64,000 bases of DNA, from assembly GCF_050948175.1 (NCBI RefSeq), contig NW_027490461.1:162301-226300 (forward strand). The letters are read 5' to 3'. Below are positions 24,450-38,600 of this stretch, one piece after another. Below the pieces are notes generated by a model. The model was not told where the DNA came from and ran no database searches. It saw nothing but the letters and a program-made list of their open reading frames with translations. The DNA is from Xylocopa sonorina (Eukaryota > Arthropoda > Insecta > Hymenoptera > Apidae). Position numbers and translations under genes: made by a program. How positions within the stretch are numbered: position 1 is the first letter of the stretch; every line of letters begins with the position of its first letter.

Positions 24450-27400
24450 TGACACTTCGCAAATCATATTATATCTTACCATGAAACATAGAAATGAGAT
24501 GCGATATCGCGTTTTAGGTATCATAAGAACTCTATTGCTACGATACGTAGACATCTGCAAACGCTACTTCCTTGCAAGGAAGTGTCGCATTTACATTCAT
24601 TTGAAGTGTAGATGAGGAATACATAACACTTCGCAAATCATATTATATCTTACCATGAAACATAGAAATGAGATGCGATATCGCGTTTTAAGGAGCATTA
24701 GAACTCCATCGCTACGATACCTAGACATCTGCAGACGCTATTTCCTAGCAAGGAAGTGTCGCATTTACATTCATTTGAAGAGTAGACGAGGAATACATAA
24801 TACTTCGCAAATCATATTATATCTTACCATGAAACATAGAAATGAGATGCGATATCGCGTTTTAAGAAGCATTAGAACACTATCGCTACGATACCTAGAC
24901 ATCTCCAGACGCTATTTCCTAGCAACGAAGTGCCGCATTTACATTCATTTGAAGTGTAGACGAGGAATACATAACACTTCGCAAATCATATTATATCTTA
25001 CCATGAAACATAGAAATGAGATGTGTTATCGCGTTTTAAGCAGCATTAGAACTCTATCGCTACGATACCTAGACATCTGCAGACGCTATTTCCTAGCAAG
25101 GAAGTGTCGCATTTACATTCATTTGAAGAGTAGACGAGGAATACATAACACTTCGCAAATCACATTATATCTTACCATGAAACATAGAAATGAGATGCGA
25201 TATCGCGTTTTAAGAAGCATTAGAACACTATCGCTACGATACCTAGACATCTCCAGACGCTATTTCCTAGCAAGGAAGTGCCGCATTTACATTCATTTGA
25301 AGTGTAGACGAGGAATACATAACACTTCGCAAATCATATTATATCTTACCATGAAACATAGAAATGAGATGCGATTTCGCGTTTTAAGAAGCATTAGAAC
25401 ACTATTGCTACGATAGGTAGACATCTGCAAACGCTATTTCCTTGCAAGGAAGTGTCGCATTTACATTCATTTGAAGTGTAGACGAGGAATACATAACACT
25501 TCGCAAATCATATTATATCTTATCATGAAACATAGAAATGAGGTGCGATATCGCGTTTCAAGAAGCATTAGAACTCCATCGCTACGATACCTAGACATCT
25601 GCAGACGCTATTTCCTAGCAAGGAAGTGTCGCATTTACATTCATTTGAAGTGTAGACGAGGAATACATAACACTTCGCAAATCATATTATATCTTACCAT
25701 GAAACATAGAAATGAAATGCGATATCGCGTTTTAAGAATCATAAGAACTCTATTGCTACGATACGTAGACATCTGCAAACGCTATTTCCTTGCAAGGAAG
25801 TGTCGCATTTACATTCATTTGAAGTGCAGACGAGAAATACATAACACTTCGCAAATCATATTATATCTTACCATGAAACATAGAAATGAGATGCGATATC
25901 GCGTTTTAAGGAGCATTAGCACACTATCGCTACGGTACCTAGACATCTGCAGACGCTATTTCCTAGCAAGGAAGTGTCGCATTTACATTCATTTGAAGAG
26001 TAGACGAGGAATACATAACACTTCGCAATGAATATTATATCTTATCATGAAACATAGATATGAGATGCAATATCTCGTTTTAAGAAGCATTTGAACTCTA
26101 TTTCTTCGATACGTAAACATCTGCAAACGCTATTTCCTTGCAAGGAAGTGTCGCATTTACATTCATGAGAAGCGTAGACCAGGAGTACATAACACTTCGC
26201 AAATAATATTATATCTTACCATGAAACACAGAAATGAGATGCGATATCGCGTTATAAGAAGCATTAGAACTCTATTGCTACGATACCTAGACATCTGCAG
26301 ACGCTATTTCCTTGCAAGGAAGTGTCGCATTTACATTCATTTGAAGTGTAGACGAGGAATACATGACACTTCGCAAATCATATTATATCTTACCATGAAA
26401 CATAGGAATGAGATGCGATCTCGCGTTTTAAGAAGCATTATAAAGCTATTGCTACGATACGTAGACATCTGCAAACGCTATTTCCTAGCGAGGAAGTATC
26501 GCATTCGCATTCATTTGAAGTGTATACGAGGAATACATAACACTTCGCAAATCATATTATATTTTACCATGAAACATAGATATGAGATGCAATATCTCGT
26601 TTTAAGAAGCATTTGAACTCTATTGCTTCGATACGTAGACATCAGCAAACGCTATTTCCTTGCAAGGAAGTGTCGCATTTACATTCATTTGAAGTGTAGA
26701 CGAGGAATACATGACACTTCGCAAATCATATTATATCTTACCATGAAGCATAGGAATGAGATGCGATCTCGCGTTTTAAGAAGCATTATAAAGCTATTGC
26801 TACGATACGTAGACATCTGCAAACGCTATTTCCTAGCGAGGAAGTATCGCATTCGCATTCATTTGAAGTGTATACGAGGAATACATAACACTTCGCAAAT
26901 CATATTATATCTTACCATGAAACATAGAAATGAGATGCGATATCTCGTTTTAAGAAGCATTAGAACTCTATTGCTACGATACCTAGACATCTGCAGACAC
27001 TATTTCCTAGCAAGGAAGTATCGCATTTACATTCATTTGAAGAGTAGACGAGGAATACATAACACTTCGCAAATCATATTATATCTTACCATGAAACATA
27101 GAAATGAGATGCGATATCGCGTTTTAAGAATCATAAGAACTCTATTGCTACGATACTTAAACATCTGTAGACGCTATTTCCTAGCAAGGAAGTGTCGCAT
27201 TCACATTCATTTGAAGTGTAGACGAGGAATACATAACACTTCGCAAATCATATTATGTCTTACCATGAAACATAGAAATGAGATGCGATATCGCGTTTTA
27301 AGAAGCATTAGAACTCTTTTGATACGATACCTAGACATCTGCAAACGCTATTTCCTTTCAAGGAAGTGTCGCATTTACATTCATTTGAAGTGTAGACGAG

Positions 27401-27470
27401 GAATACATGACACTTCGCAAATCATATTATATCTTACCATGAAACATAGAAATGAGATGCGATATCGCGT
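24450..27470 (+). repeat. 42-unit spaced repeat, copy 1
   Basis: This stretch is matched by 31,780-34,777 at a spacing of 7,307, which is 42 x 174 less the net one base contributed by the 29.2 kb insertion and the 30.5-32.3 kb indels. It includes the rare unit CATGAGAAGCGTAGACCAGG at 26,164 and the GTTTTAGGTATCATAAG unit at about 24,513. Its first part (to about 25,830) is also matched by 30,370-31,750. Confidence 0.8.
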
Positions 27471-30236
27471 TTTAAGAAGCATTAGAACTCCATCGCTACG
27501 ATACCTAGACATCTGCAGACGCTATTTCCTAGCAAGGAAGTGTCGCATTTACATTCATTTGAAGTGTAGACGAGGAATACATAACACTTCGCAAATCATA
27601 TTATATCTTACCATGAAACATAGAAATGAGATGCGATATCGCGTTTTAAGAAGCATTAGAACTCCATCGCTACGATACCTAGACATCTGCAGACGCTATT
27701 TCCTAGCAAGGAAGTGTCGCATTTACATTCGTTTGAATCGTAGGCGAGGAATGCATAACACTTCGCAATGAATGTTATATCTTATCATGAAACATAGATA
27801 TGAGATGCAATATCTCGTTTTAAGAAGCATTTGAACTCTATTGCTACGATAGGTAGACATCTGCAAACGCTATTTCCTTGCAAGGAAGTGTCGCATTTAC
27901 ATTCATTTGAAGTGTAGACGAGGAATACATGACACTTTGCAAATCATATTATATCTTACAGTGAAACATAGAAATGAGATGCGATCTCGCGTTTTAAGAA
28001 GCATTATAAAGCTATTGCTACGATACGTAGACATCTGCAAACGCTATTTCCTAGCGAGGAAGTATCGCATTCGCATTCATTTGAAGTGTAGACGAGGAAT
28101 ACATAACACTTCGCAAATCATATTATATCTTACCATGAAACATAGATATGAGATGCAATATCTCGTTTTAAGAAGCATTTGAACTCTATTGCTTCGATAC
28201 GTAGACATCAGCAAACGCTATTTCCTTGCAAGGAAGTGTCGCATTTGCATTCATTTGAAGTGTAGACGAGGAATACATGACACTTCGCAAATCATATTAT
28301 AACTAACCATGAAACATAGAAATGAGATGCGATATCGCGTTTTAAGAAGCATTAGAACCCTATTGTTACGATAGGTAGACATTTGCAAACACTATTTCCT
28401 TGCAAGGAAGTGTCTCACTTACATTCATTTGAAGTGTTGACGAGGAATACATAACACTTCCCAAATCATGTTATATCTTACCATGAAACATAGAAATGAG
28501 TTGCGATATCGCGTTTTAAGAATCATATGAACACTATTGCTACGATACGTAGACATCTGCAAACGCTATTTCCTTGCAAGGAAGTGTCGCATTTACTTTC
28601 ATTTGAATCGTAGACGAGGAATGCATAACACTTCGCAATGAATATTATATCTTATCATGAAACATAGATAGGAGATGCAATATCTCGTTTTAAGAAGCAT
28701 TAGAACTCTGTTGCTACGATACCTAGGCATCTGCGGACGCTATTTCCTAGCAAGGAAGTGTCGCATTTACATTCGTTTGAATCGTAGACGAGGAATGCAT
28801 AACACTTCGCAATGAATATTAAATCTTATCATGAAACATAGAAATAAGATGCAATATCGCGTTTTAAGAATCATAAGAACTCTATTGCTACGAAACGTAG
28901 ATATCTGTAGACGCTATTTCCTAGCAAGGAAGTGTCGCATTCACATTCATTTGAAGTGTAGACGAGGAATACATAACACTTCGCAAATCATATTATATCT
29001 TGCCATGAAAGATAGAAATGAGATGCGATATCGCGTTTTAAGAATCATAAGAACTCTATTGCTACGATACGTAAACAACTGCAAACGCTATTTCCTTGCA
29101 AGGAAGTGTCGCATTTACATTCATTTGAATCGTAGACGAGGAATGCATAACACTTCGCAATGAATATTATATCTTATCATGAAACATATATATGAGATGC
29201 AATATCTCGTTCTAAGAAAGAAGCATTAGAACTCTATTGCTACGATACCTAGACATCTGCAGACGCTATTTCCTAGCAAGGAAGTGTCGCATTTACATTC
29301 ATTTGAAGTGTAGACGAGGAATACATGACACTTCGCAAATCATATTATATCTTACCATGAAACATAGAAATAAGATGCAATATCGCGTTTTAAGAATCAT
29401 AAGAACTCTATTGCTACGATACGTAGACATCTGCAGACGCTATTTCCTTGCAAGGAAGTGTCGCATTTACATTCATTTGAAGTGTAGACGAGGAATACAT
29501 GACACTTCGCAAATCATATTATATCTTACCATGAAACATTGAAATGAGATGCGATATCGCGTTTTAAGAAGCACTAGAACGCTATCGCTACGATACCTAG
29601 ATATCTCCAGACGCTACTTCCTAGCAAGGAAGTGTCGCATTTACATTCATGTGAAGTGTAGACGAAGAATACATAACACTTCGCAAATCATATTATATCT
29701 TACCATGAAACATAGAAATGTGATGCGATATCGCGTTTTAAGAATCATAAGAACACTATTGCTACGATACGTAGACATCTGCAAACGCTATTTCCTAGCA
29801 AGGAAGTGTCGCATTCACATTCATTTGAAGTGTTGACGAGGAATACATAACACTTCGCAAATCATATTATATCTTACCATGAAAGATAGAAATGAGATGC
29901 GACATCGCGTTTTAAGAATCATAAGAATTCTATTGCTACGATACGTAGACAACTGCAAACGCTATTTCCTTGCAAGGTAGTGTCGCATTTACATTCATTT
30001 GAATCGTAGACGAGGAATGCATAACACTTCGCAATGAATATTATATCTTATCATGAAACATAGATACGAGATGCAATATCTCGTTTTAAGAAGCATTAGA
30101 ACTCTATTGCTACGATACCTAGACATCTGCAGACGCTATTTCCTAGCAAGGAAGTGTCGCATTTACATTCATTTGAAGTGTAGACGAGGAATACATGACA
30201 CTTCGCAAATCATATTATATCTTACCATGAAACATA
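27452..30236 (+). repeat. 38-unit spaced repeat, copy 2
   Basis: This is the second copy of the 20.8-23.6 kb block. A private 4-base insertion at about 29,214 makes the spacing 6,616 from there on. At about 30,236 the sequence jumps: what follows matches the first region from about 24,320 rather than 23,620, so four units (696 bp) present in the first region are absent here. Confidence 0.82.
29214..29220 (+). other. 4-base duplication (AAGA) in one unit
   Basis: TCTAAGAAAGAAGCATTAG is found where the homologous unit 6,612 bases upstream (about 22,599) reads TCTAAGAAGCATTAG. It is a private length change of this copy, and so later than the 38-unit duplication. It could also be a sequencing error. 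Confidence 0.8.
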
Positions 30237-30486
30237 GAAATGAGATGCGATATCGCGTTTTAAGAAGCATTAGAACTCTTTTGATACGATACCTAGACAT
30301 CTGCAAACGCTATTTCCTTTCAAGGAAGTGTCGCATTTACATTCGTTTGAAGTGTAGACGAGGAATACATGACACTTCGCAAATCATATTATATCTTACC
30401 ATGAAACATAGAAATGAGATGCGATATCGCGTTTTAGGTATCATAAGAACTCTATTGCTACGATACGTAGACATCTGCAAACGCTA

Positions 30487-32341
30487 CTCCTTGCAAGGAA
30501 GTGTCGCATTTACATTCATTTGAAGTGTAGATAGGAATACATAACACTTCGCAAATCATATTATATCTTACCATGAAACATAGAAATGAGGCGATATCGC
30601 GTTTTAAGGAGCATTAGAACTCCATCGCTACGATACCTAGACATCTGCAGACGCTATTTCCTAGCAAGGAAGTGTCGCATTTACATTCATTTGAAGAGTA
30701 GACGAGAATACATAATACTTCGCAAATCATATTATATCTTACCATGAAACATAGAAATGAGATGCGATATCGCGTTTTAAGAAGCATTAGAACACTATCG
30801 CTACGATACCTAGACATCTCCAGACGCTATTTCCTAGCAACGAAGTGCCGCATTTACATTCATTTGAAGTGTAGACGAGGAATACATAACACATTCGCAA
30901 ATCATATTATATCTTACCATGAAACATAGAAATGAGATGTGTTTATCGCGTTTTAAGCAGCATTAGAACTCTATCGCTACGATACCTAGACATCTGCAGA
31001 CGCTATTCCTAGCAAGGAAGTGTCGCATTTACATTCATTTGAAGAGTAGACGAGGAATACATAACACTTCGCAAATCACATTATATCTTACCATGAAACA
31101 TAGAAATGAGATGCGATATCGCGTTTTAAGAAGCATTAGAACACTATCGCTACGATACCTAGACATCTCCAGACGCTATTTCCTAGCAAGGAAGTGCCGC
31201 ATTTACATTCATTTGAAGTGTAGACGAGGAATACATAACACTTCGCAAATCATATTATATCTTACCATGAAACATAGAAATGAGATGCGATTTCGCGTTT
31301 TAAGAAGCATTAGAACACTATTGCTACGATAGGTAGACATCTGCAAACGCTATTTCCTTGCAAGGAAGTGTCGCATTTACATTCATTTGTAAGTGTAGAC
31401 GAGGAATACATAACACTTCGCAAATCATATTATATCTTATCATGAAACATAGAAATGAGGTGCGATATCGCGTTTCAAGAAGCATTAGAACTCCATCGCT
31501 ACGATACCTAGACATCTGCAGACGCTATTTCCTAGCAAGGAAGTGTCGCATTTACATTCATTTGAAGTGTAGACGAGGAATACATAACACTTCGCAAATC
31601 ATATTATAACTACCATGAAACATAGAAATGAAGTGCGATATCGCGTTTTAAGAATCATAAGAACTCTATTGCTACGATACGTAGACATCTGCCAAACGCT
31701 ATTTCCTTGCAAGGAAGTGTCGCATTTACATTCATTTGAAGTGCAGACGAGGAATACATGACACTTCGCAAATCAATTATATCTTACCATGAAACATAGA
31801 AATGAGATGCGATATCGCGTTTTAGGTATCATAAGAACCTCTATTGCTACGATACGTAGACATCTGCAAACGCTACTTCCTTGCAAGGAAGTGTCGCATT
31901 TACATTCATTTGAAGTGTAGAGTGAATACATAACACTTCGCAAATCATATTATATCTTACCATGAAACATAAATGAGATGCGATATCGCGTTTTAAGGAG
32001 CATTAGAACTCCATCGCTACGATACCTAGACATCTGCAGACGCTATTTCCTAGCAAGGAAGTGTCGCATTTACATTCATTTGAAGAGTAGACGAGGAATA
32101 CATAATACTTCGCAAATCATATTATATCTTACCATGAAACATAGAAATGAGATGCGATATCGCGTTTTAAGAAGCATTAGAACACTATCGCTACGATACC
32201 TAGACATCCTCCAGACGCTATATCCTAGCAACGAAGTGCCGCATTTACATTCATTTGAAGTGTAGACGAGGAATACATAACACTTCGCAAATCATATTAT
32301 ATCTTACCATGAAACATAGAAATGAGATGTGTTATCGCGTT
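30487..32341 (+). other. Indel-rich segment, probable unpolished assembly
   Basis: Sixteen small length changes lie within 1,855 bases. They were judged against clean copies of the same units at 24.5-25.8 kb and 32.3-33.1 kb. Positions are about 30,487 (-1), 30,533 (-1), 30,590 (-2), 30,706 (-1), 30,893 (+1), 30,942 (+1), 31,007 (-1), 31,390 (+1), 31,609 (-1), 31,692 (+1), 31,775 (-1), 31,838 (+1), 31,921 (-2), 31,971 (-2), 32,209 (+1) and 32,341 (+1). The net change is -5. Many are one-base changes in or beside short homopolymers (CTATTCC for CTATTTCC, GCGTTTTTAAG for GCGTTTTAAG), which is typical of uncorrected long reads. The 58-codon frame is broken repeatedly here and nowhere else so densely. 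Confidence 0.88.
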
Positions 32342-34777
32342 TTTAAGCAGCATTAGAACTCTATCGCTACGATACCTAGACATCTGCAGACGCTATTTCC
32401 TAGCAAGGAAGTGTCGCATTTACATTCATTTGAAGAGTAGACGAGGAATACATAACACTTCGCAAATCACATTATATCTTACCATGAAACATAGAAATGA
32501 GATGCGATATCGCGTTTTAAGAAGCATTAGAACACTATCGCTACGATACCTAGACATCTCCAGACGCTATTTCCTAGCAAGGAAGTGCCGCATTTACATT
32601 CATTTGAAGTGTAGACGAGGAATACATATCACTTCGCAAATCATATTATATCTTACCATGAAACATAGAAATGAGATGCGATTTCGCGTTTTAAGAAGCA
32701 TTAGAACACTATTGCTACGATAGGTAGACATCTGCAAACGCTATTTCCTTGCAAGGAAGTGTCGCATTTACATTCATTTGAAGTGTAGACGAGGAATACA
32801 TAACACTTCGCAAATCATATTATATCTTATCATGAAACATAGAAATGAGGTGCGATATCGCGTTTCAAGAAGCATTAGAACTCCATCGCTACGATACCTA
32901 GACATCTGCAGACGCTATTTCCTAGCAAGGAAGTGTCGCATTTACATTCATTTGAAGTGTAGACGAGGAATACATAACACTTCGCAAATCATATTATATC
33001 TTACCATGAAACATAGAAATGAAATGCGATATCGCGTTTTAAGAATCATAAGAACTCTATTGCTACGATACGTAGACATCTGCAAACGCTATTTCCTTGC
33101 AAGGAAGTGTCGCATTTACATTCATTTGAAGTGCAGACGAGGAATACATAACACTTCGCAAATCATATTATATCTTACCATGAAACATAGAAATGAGATG
33201 CGATATCGCGTTTTAAGGAGCATTAGCACACTATCGCTACGGTACCTAGACATCTGCAGACGCTATTTCCTAGCAAGGAAGTGTCGCATTTACATTCATT
33301 TGAAGAGTAGACGAGGAATACATAACACTTCGCAATGAATATTATATCTTATCATGAAACATAGATATGAGATGCAATATCTCGTTTTAAGAAGCATTTG
33401 AACTCTATTTCTTCGATACGTAAACATCTGCAAACGCTATTTCCTTGCAAGGAAGTGTCGCATTTACATTCATGAGAAGCGTAGACCAGGAGTACATAAC
33501 ACTTCGCAAATAATATTATATCTTACCATGAAACACAGAAATGAGATGCGATATCGCGTTATAAGAAGCATTAGAACTCTATTGCTACGATACCTAGACA
33601 TCTGCAGACGCTATTTCCTTGCAAGGAAGTGTCGCATTTACATTCATTTGAAGTGTAGACGAGGAATACATGACACTTCGCAAATCATATTATATCTTAC
33701 CATGAAACATAGGAATGAGATGCGATCTCGCGTTTTAAGAAGCATTATAAAGCTATTGCTACGATACGTAGACATCTGCAAACGCTATTTCCTAGCGAGG
33801 AAGTATCGCATTCGCATTCATTTGAAGTGTATACGAGGAATACATAACACTTCGCAAATCATATTATATTTTACCATGAAACATAGATATGAGATGGAAT
33901 ATCTCGTTTTAAGAAGCATTTGAACTCTATTGCTTCGATACGTAGACATCAGCAAACGCTATTTCCTTGCAAGGAAGTGTCGCATTTACATTCATTTGAA
34001 GTGTAGACGAGGAATACATGACACTTCGCAAATCATATTATATCTTACCATGAAGCATAGGAATGAGATGCGATCTCGCGTTTTAAGAAGCATTATAAAG
34101 CTATTGCTACGATACGTAGACATCTGCAAACGCTATTTCCTAGCGAGGAAGTATCGCATTCGCATTCATTTGAAGTGTATACGAGGAATACATAACACTT
34201 CGCAAATCATATTATATCTTACCATGAAACATAGAAATGAGATGCGATATCTCGTTTTAAGAAGCATTAGAACTCTATTGCTACGATACCTAGACATCTG
34301 CAGACGCTATTTCCTAGCAAGGAAGTATCGCATTTACATTCATTTGAAGAGTAGACGAGGAATACATAACACTTCGCAAATCATATTATATCTTACCATG
34401 AAACATAGAAATGAGATGCGATATCGCGTTTTAAGAATCATAAGAACTCTATTGCTACGATACTTAAACATCTGTAGACGCTATTTCCTAGCAAGGAAGT
34501 GTCGCATTCACATTCATTTGAAGTGTAGACGAGGAATACATAACACTTCGCAAATCATATTATATCTTACCATGAAACATAGAAATGAGATGCGATATCG
34601 CGTTTTAAGAAGCATTAGAACTCTTTTGATACGATACCTAGACATCTGCAAACGCTATTTCCTTTCAAGGAAGTGTCGCATTTACATTCGTTTGAAGTGT
34701 AGACGAGGAATACATGACACTTCGCAAATCATATTATATCTTACCATGAAACATAGAAATGAGATGCGATATCGCGT
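31780..34777 (+). repeat. 42-unit spaced repeat, copy 2
   Basis: This is the second copy of the 24.5-27.5 kb block. The first 560 bases lie in the indel-rich segment and the rest is clean. The rare CATGAGAAGCGTAGACCAGG unit is at 33,471. The match ends near 34,777, where this copy has GCGTTTTAGGTATC and copy 1 has GCGTTTTAAGAAGC. Confidence 0.8.
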
Positions 34778-35669
34778 TTTAGGTATCATAAGAACTCTAT
34801 TGCTACGATACGTAGACATCTGCAAACGCTACTTCCTTGCAAGGAAGTGTCGCATTTACATTCATTTGAAGTGTAGATGAGGAATACATAACACTTCGCA
34901 AATCATATTATATCTTACCATGAAACATAGAAATGAGATGCGATATCGCGTTTTAAGGAGCATTAGAACTCCATCGCTACGATACCTAGACATCTGCAGA
35001 CGCTATTTCCTAGCAAGGAAGTGTCGCATTTACATTCATTTGAAGAGTAGACGAGGAATACATAACACTTCGCAAATCATATTATATCTTACCATGAAAC
35101 ATAGAAATGAGATGCGATATCGCGTTTTAAGAAGCATTAGAACACTATCGCTACGATACCTAGACATCTCCAGACGCTATTTCCTAGCAAGGAAGTGCCG
35201 CATTTACATTCATTTGAAGTGTAGACGAGGAATACATAACACTTCGCAAATCATATTATATCTTACCATGAAACATAGAAATGAGATGCGATTTCGCGTT
35301 TTAAGAAGCATTAGAACACTATTGCTACGATAGGTAGACATCTGCAAACGCTATTTCCTTGCAAGGAAGTGTCGCATTTACATTCATTTGAAGTGTAGAC
35401 GAGGAATACATAACACTTCGCAAATCATATTATATCTTATCATGAAACATAGAAATGAGGTGCGATATCGCGTTTCAAGAAGCATTAGAACTCCATCGCT
35501 ACGATACCTAGACATCTGCAGACGCTATTTCCTAGCAAGGAAGTGTCGCATTTACATTCATTTGAAGTGTAGACGAGGAATACATAACACTTCGCAAATC
35601 ATATTATATCTTACCATGAAACATAGAAATGAAATGCGATATCGCGTTTTAAGAATCATAAGAACTCTA
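34778..35669 (+). repeat. Linking units, 15-unit relation to 32.8 kb
   Basis: The units resemble 24,480-25,790 with two units (348 bp) missing. They also match 32,300-33,070 at a spacing of 2,610 = 15 x 174 (for example TTCAAGAAGCATTAG at about 32,866 and 35,476). Near 35,670 the pattern switches to that of 33,590, a 12-unit offset. Confidence 0.7.
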
Positions 35670-38600
35670 TTGCTACGATACCTAGACATCTGCAGACGCT
35701 ATTTCCTTGCAAGGAAGTGTCGCATTTACATTCATTTGAAGTGTAGACGAGGAATACATGACACTTCGCAAATCATATTATATCTTACCATGAAACATAG
35801 GAATGAGATGCGATCTCGCGTTTTAAGAAGCATTATAAAGCTATTGCTACGATACGTAGACATCTGCAAACGCTATTTCCTAGCGAGGAAGTATCGCATT
35901 CGCATTCATTTGAAGTGTATACGAGGAATACATAACACTTCGCAAATCATATTATATTTTACCATGAAACATAGATATGAGATGCAATATCTCGTTTTAA
36001 GAAGCATTTGAACTCTATTGCTTCGATACGTAGACATCAGCAAACGCTATTTCCTTGCAAGGAAGTGTCGCATTTACATTCATTTGAAGTGTAGACGAGG
36101 AATACATGACACTTCGCAAATCATATTATATCTTACCATGAAGCATAGGAATGAGATGCGATCTCGCGTTTTAAGAAGCATTATAAAGCTATTGCTACGA
36201 TACGTAGACATCTGCAAACGCTATTTCCTAGCGAGGAAGTATCGCATTCGCATTCATTTGAAGTGTATACGAGGAATACATAACACTTCGCAAATCATAT
36301 TATATTTTACCATGAAACATAGATATGAGATGCAATATCTCGTTTTAAGAAGCATTTGAACTCTATTGCTTCGATACGTAGACATCAGCAAACGCTATTT
36401 CCTTGCAAGGAAGTGTCGCATTTACATTCATTTGAAGTGTAGACGAGGAATACATGACACTTCGCAAATCATATTATATCTTACCATGAAACATAGAAAT
36501 GAGATGCGATATCGCGTTTTAAGAAGCATTAGAACCCTATTGTTACGATAGGTAGACATTTGCAAACACTATTTCCTTGCAAGGAAGTGTCTCACTTACA
36601 TTCATTTGAAGTGTTGACGAGGAATACATAACACTTCCCAAATCATGTTATATCTTACTATGAAACATAGAAATGAGTTGCGATATCGCGTTTTAAGAAT
36701 CATATGAACACTATTGCTACGATACGTAGACATCTGCAAACGCTATTTCCTTGCAAGGAAGTGTCGCATTTACTTTCATTTGAATCGTAGACGAGGAATG
36801 CATAACACTTCGCAATGAATATTATATCTTATCATGAAACATAGATATGAGATGCAATATCTCGTTTTAAGAAGCATTAGAACTCTGTTGCTACGATACC
36901 TAGGCATCTGCGGACGCTATTTCCTAGCAAGGAAGTGTCGCATTTACATTCGTTTGAATCGTAGACGAGGAATACATAACACTTCGCAAATCATATTATA
37001 TCTTACCATGAAACATAGAAATGAGATGCGATATCGCGTTTTAAGGAGCATTAGCACACTATCGCTACGGTACCTAGACATCTGCAGACGCTATTTCCTA
37101 GCAAGGAAGTGTCGCATTTACATTCATTTGAAGAGTAGACGAGGAATACATAACACTTCGCAATGAATATTATATCTTATCATGAAACATAGATATGAGA
37201 TGCAATATCTCGTTTTAAGAAGCATTTGAACTCTATTTCTTCGATACGTAAACATCTGCAGACGCTATTTCCTTGCAAGGTAGTGTCGCATTTACATTCA
37301 TTTGAAGTGTAGACGAGGAATACATGACACTTCGCAAATCATATTATATCTTACCATGAAACATAGGAATGAGATGCGATCTCGCGTTTTAAGAAGCATT
37401 ATAAAGCTCTTGCTACGATACGTAGACATCTGCAAACGCTATTTCCTAGCGAGGAAGTATCGCATTCGCATTCATTTGAAGTGTATACGAGGAATACATA
37501 ACACTTCGCAAATCATATTATATTTTACCATGAAACATAGATATGAGATGCAATATCTCGTTTTAAGAAGCATTTGAACTCTATTGCTTCGATACGTAGC
37601 CACCTGCAAACGCTATTTCCTTGCAAGGAAGTGTCGCATTTACATTCATTTGAAGTGTAGACGAGGAATACATAACACTTCGCAAATCATATTATATCTT
37701 ACCATGAAACATAGAAATGAGATGCGATATCGCGTTTTAAGAAGCATTAGAACACTATTGTTACGATAGGTAGACATTTGCAAACGCTATTTCCTTGCAA
37801 GGAAGCGTTGCACTTACATTCATTTGAAGTGTAGAGGAGGAATACATAACACTTCGCAAATCATATTACATCTTACCATGAAACATAGAAATGAGATGCG
37901 ATATCGCGTTTTAAGAATCATCTGAACTCTATTGCTACGATACGTAGACATCTGCAAACGCTATTTCCTAGCGAGGAAGTGTCGCATTCACATTCATTTG
38001 AAGTGTAGACGAGGAATACGTGACACTTCGCAAATCATATTATATCTTACCATGAAACATAGAAATGAGATGCGATATCGCGTTTTAAGAATCATTAGAA
38101 CTTTATTGCTACGATACGTAGACATCTGCAAACGCTATTTCCTTGCAAGGAAGTGTCGCATTTACATTCATTTGAATCGTAGACGCGGAATGCATAACAC
38201 TTCGCAAATCATATTATATCTTACCATGAAACATAGAAATGAGATGCAATATCGCGTTTTAAGAATCATAAGAACTCTATTGCTACGATACGTAGGCATC
38301 TGCAGACGCTATTTCCTTGCAAGGAAGTGTCGCATTTCAATTCATTTGAAGTGTAGACGAGGAATACATGACACTTCGCAAATCATATTATATCATACCA
38401 TGAAACATAGAAATGAGATGCGATATCGCGTTTTAGGAAGCATTAGAAAGCTATTGCTACGATACGTAGACATCTGCAAACGCTATTTCCTAGCGAGGAA
38501 GTATCGCATTCACATTCATTTGAAGTGTAGACGAGGAATACATAACACTTCGCAAATCATGTTATATCTTACCATGAAACATAGAAATGAGATGCGATAT

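Noticed and set aside
30614..30817. Reverse-strand open frame (and another at 31,324-31,515)
   Set aside because: They appear only in the indel-rich segment, where shifts happen to join open stretches. They are the reverse complement of the same satellite units.
30487..32341. Interpretation as a decayed, functionally distinct array island
   Set aside because: The substitutions match the clean copies closely, while indels are dense and mostly at or near short homopolymers. Old decay would raise substitutions as well. An assembly-quality cause is simpler.
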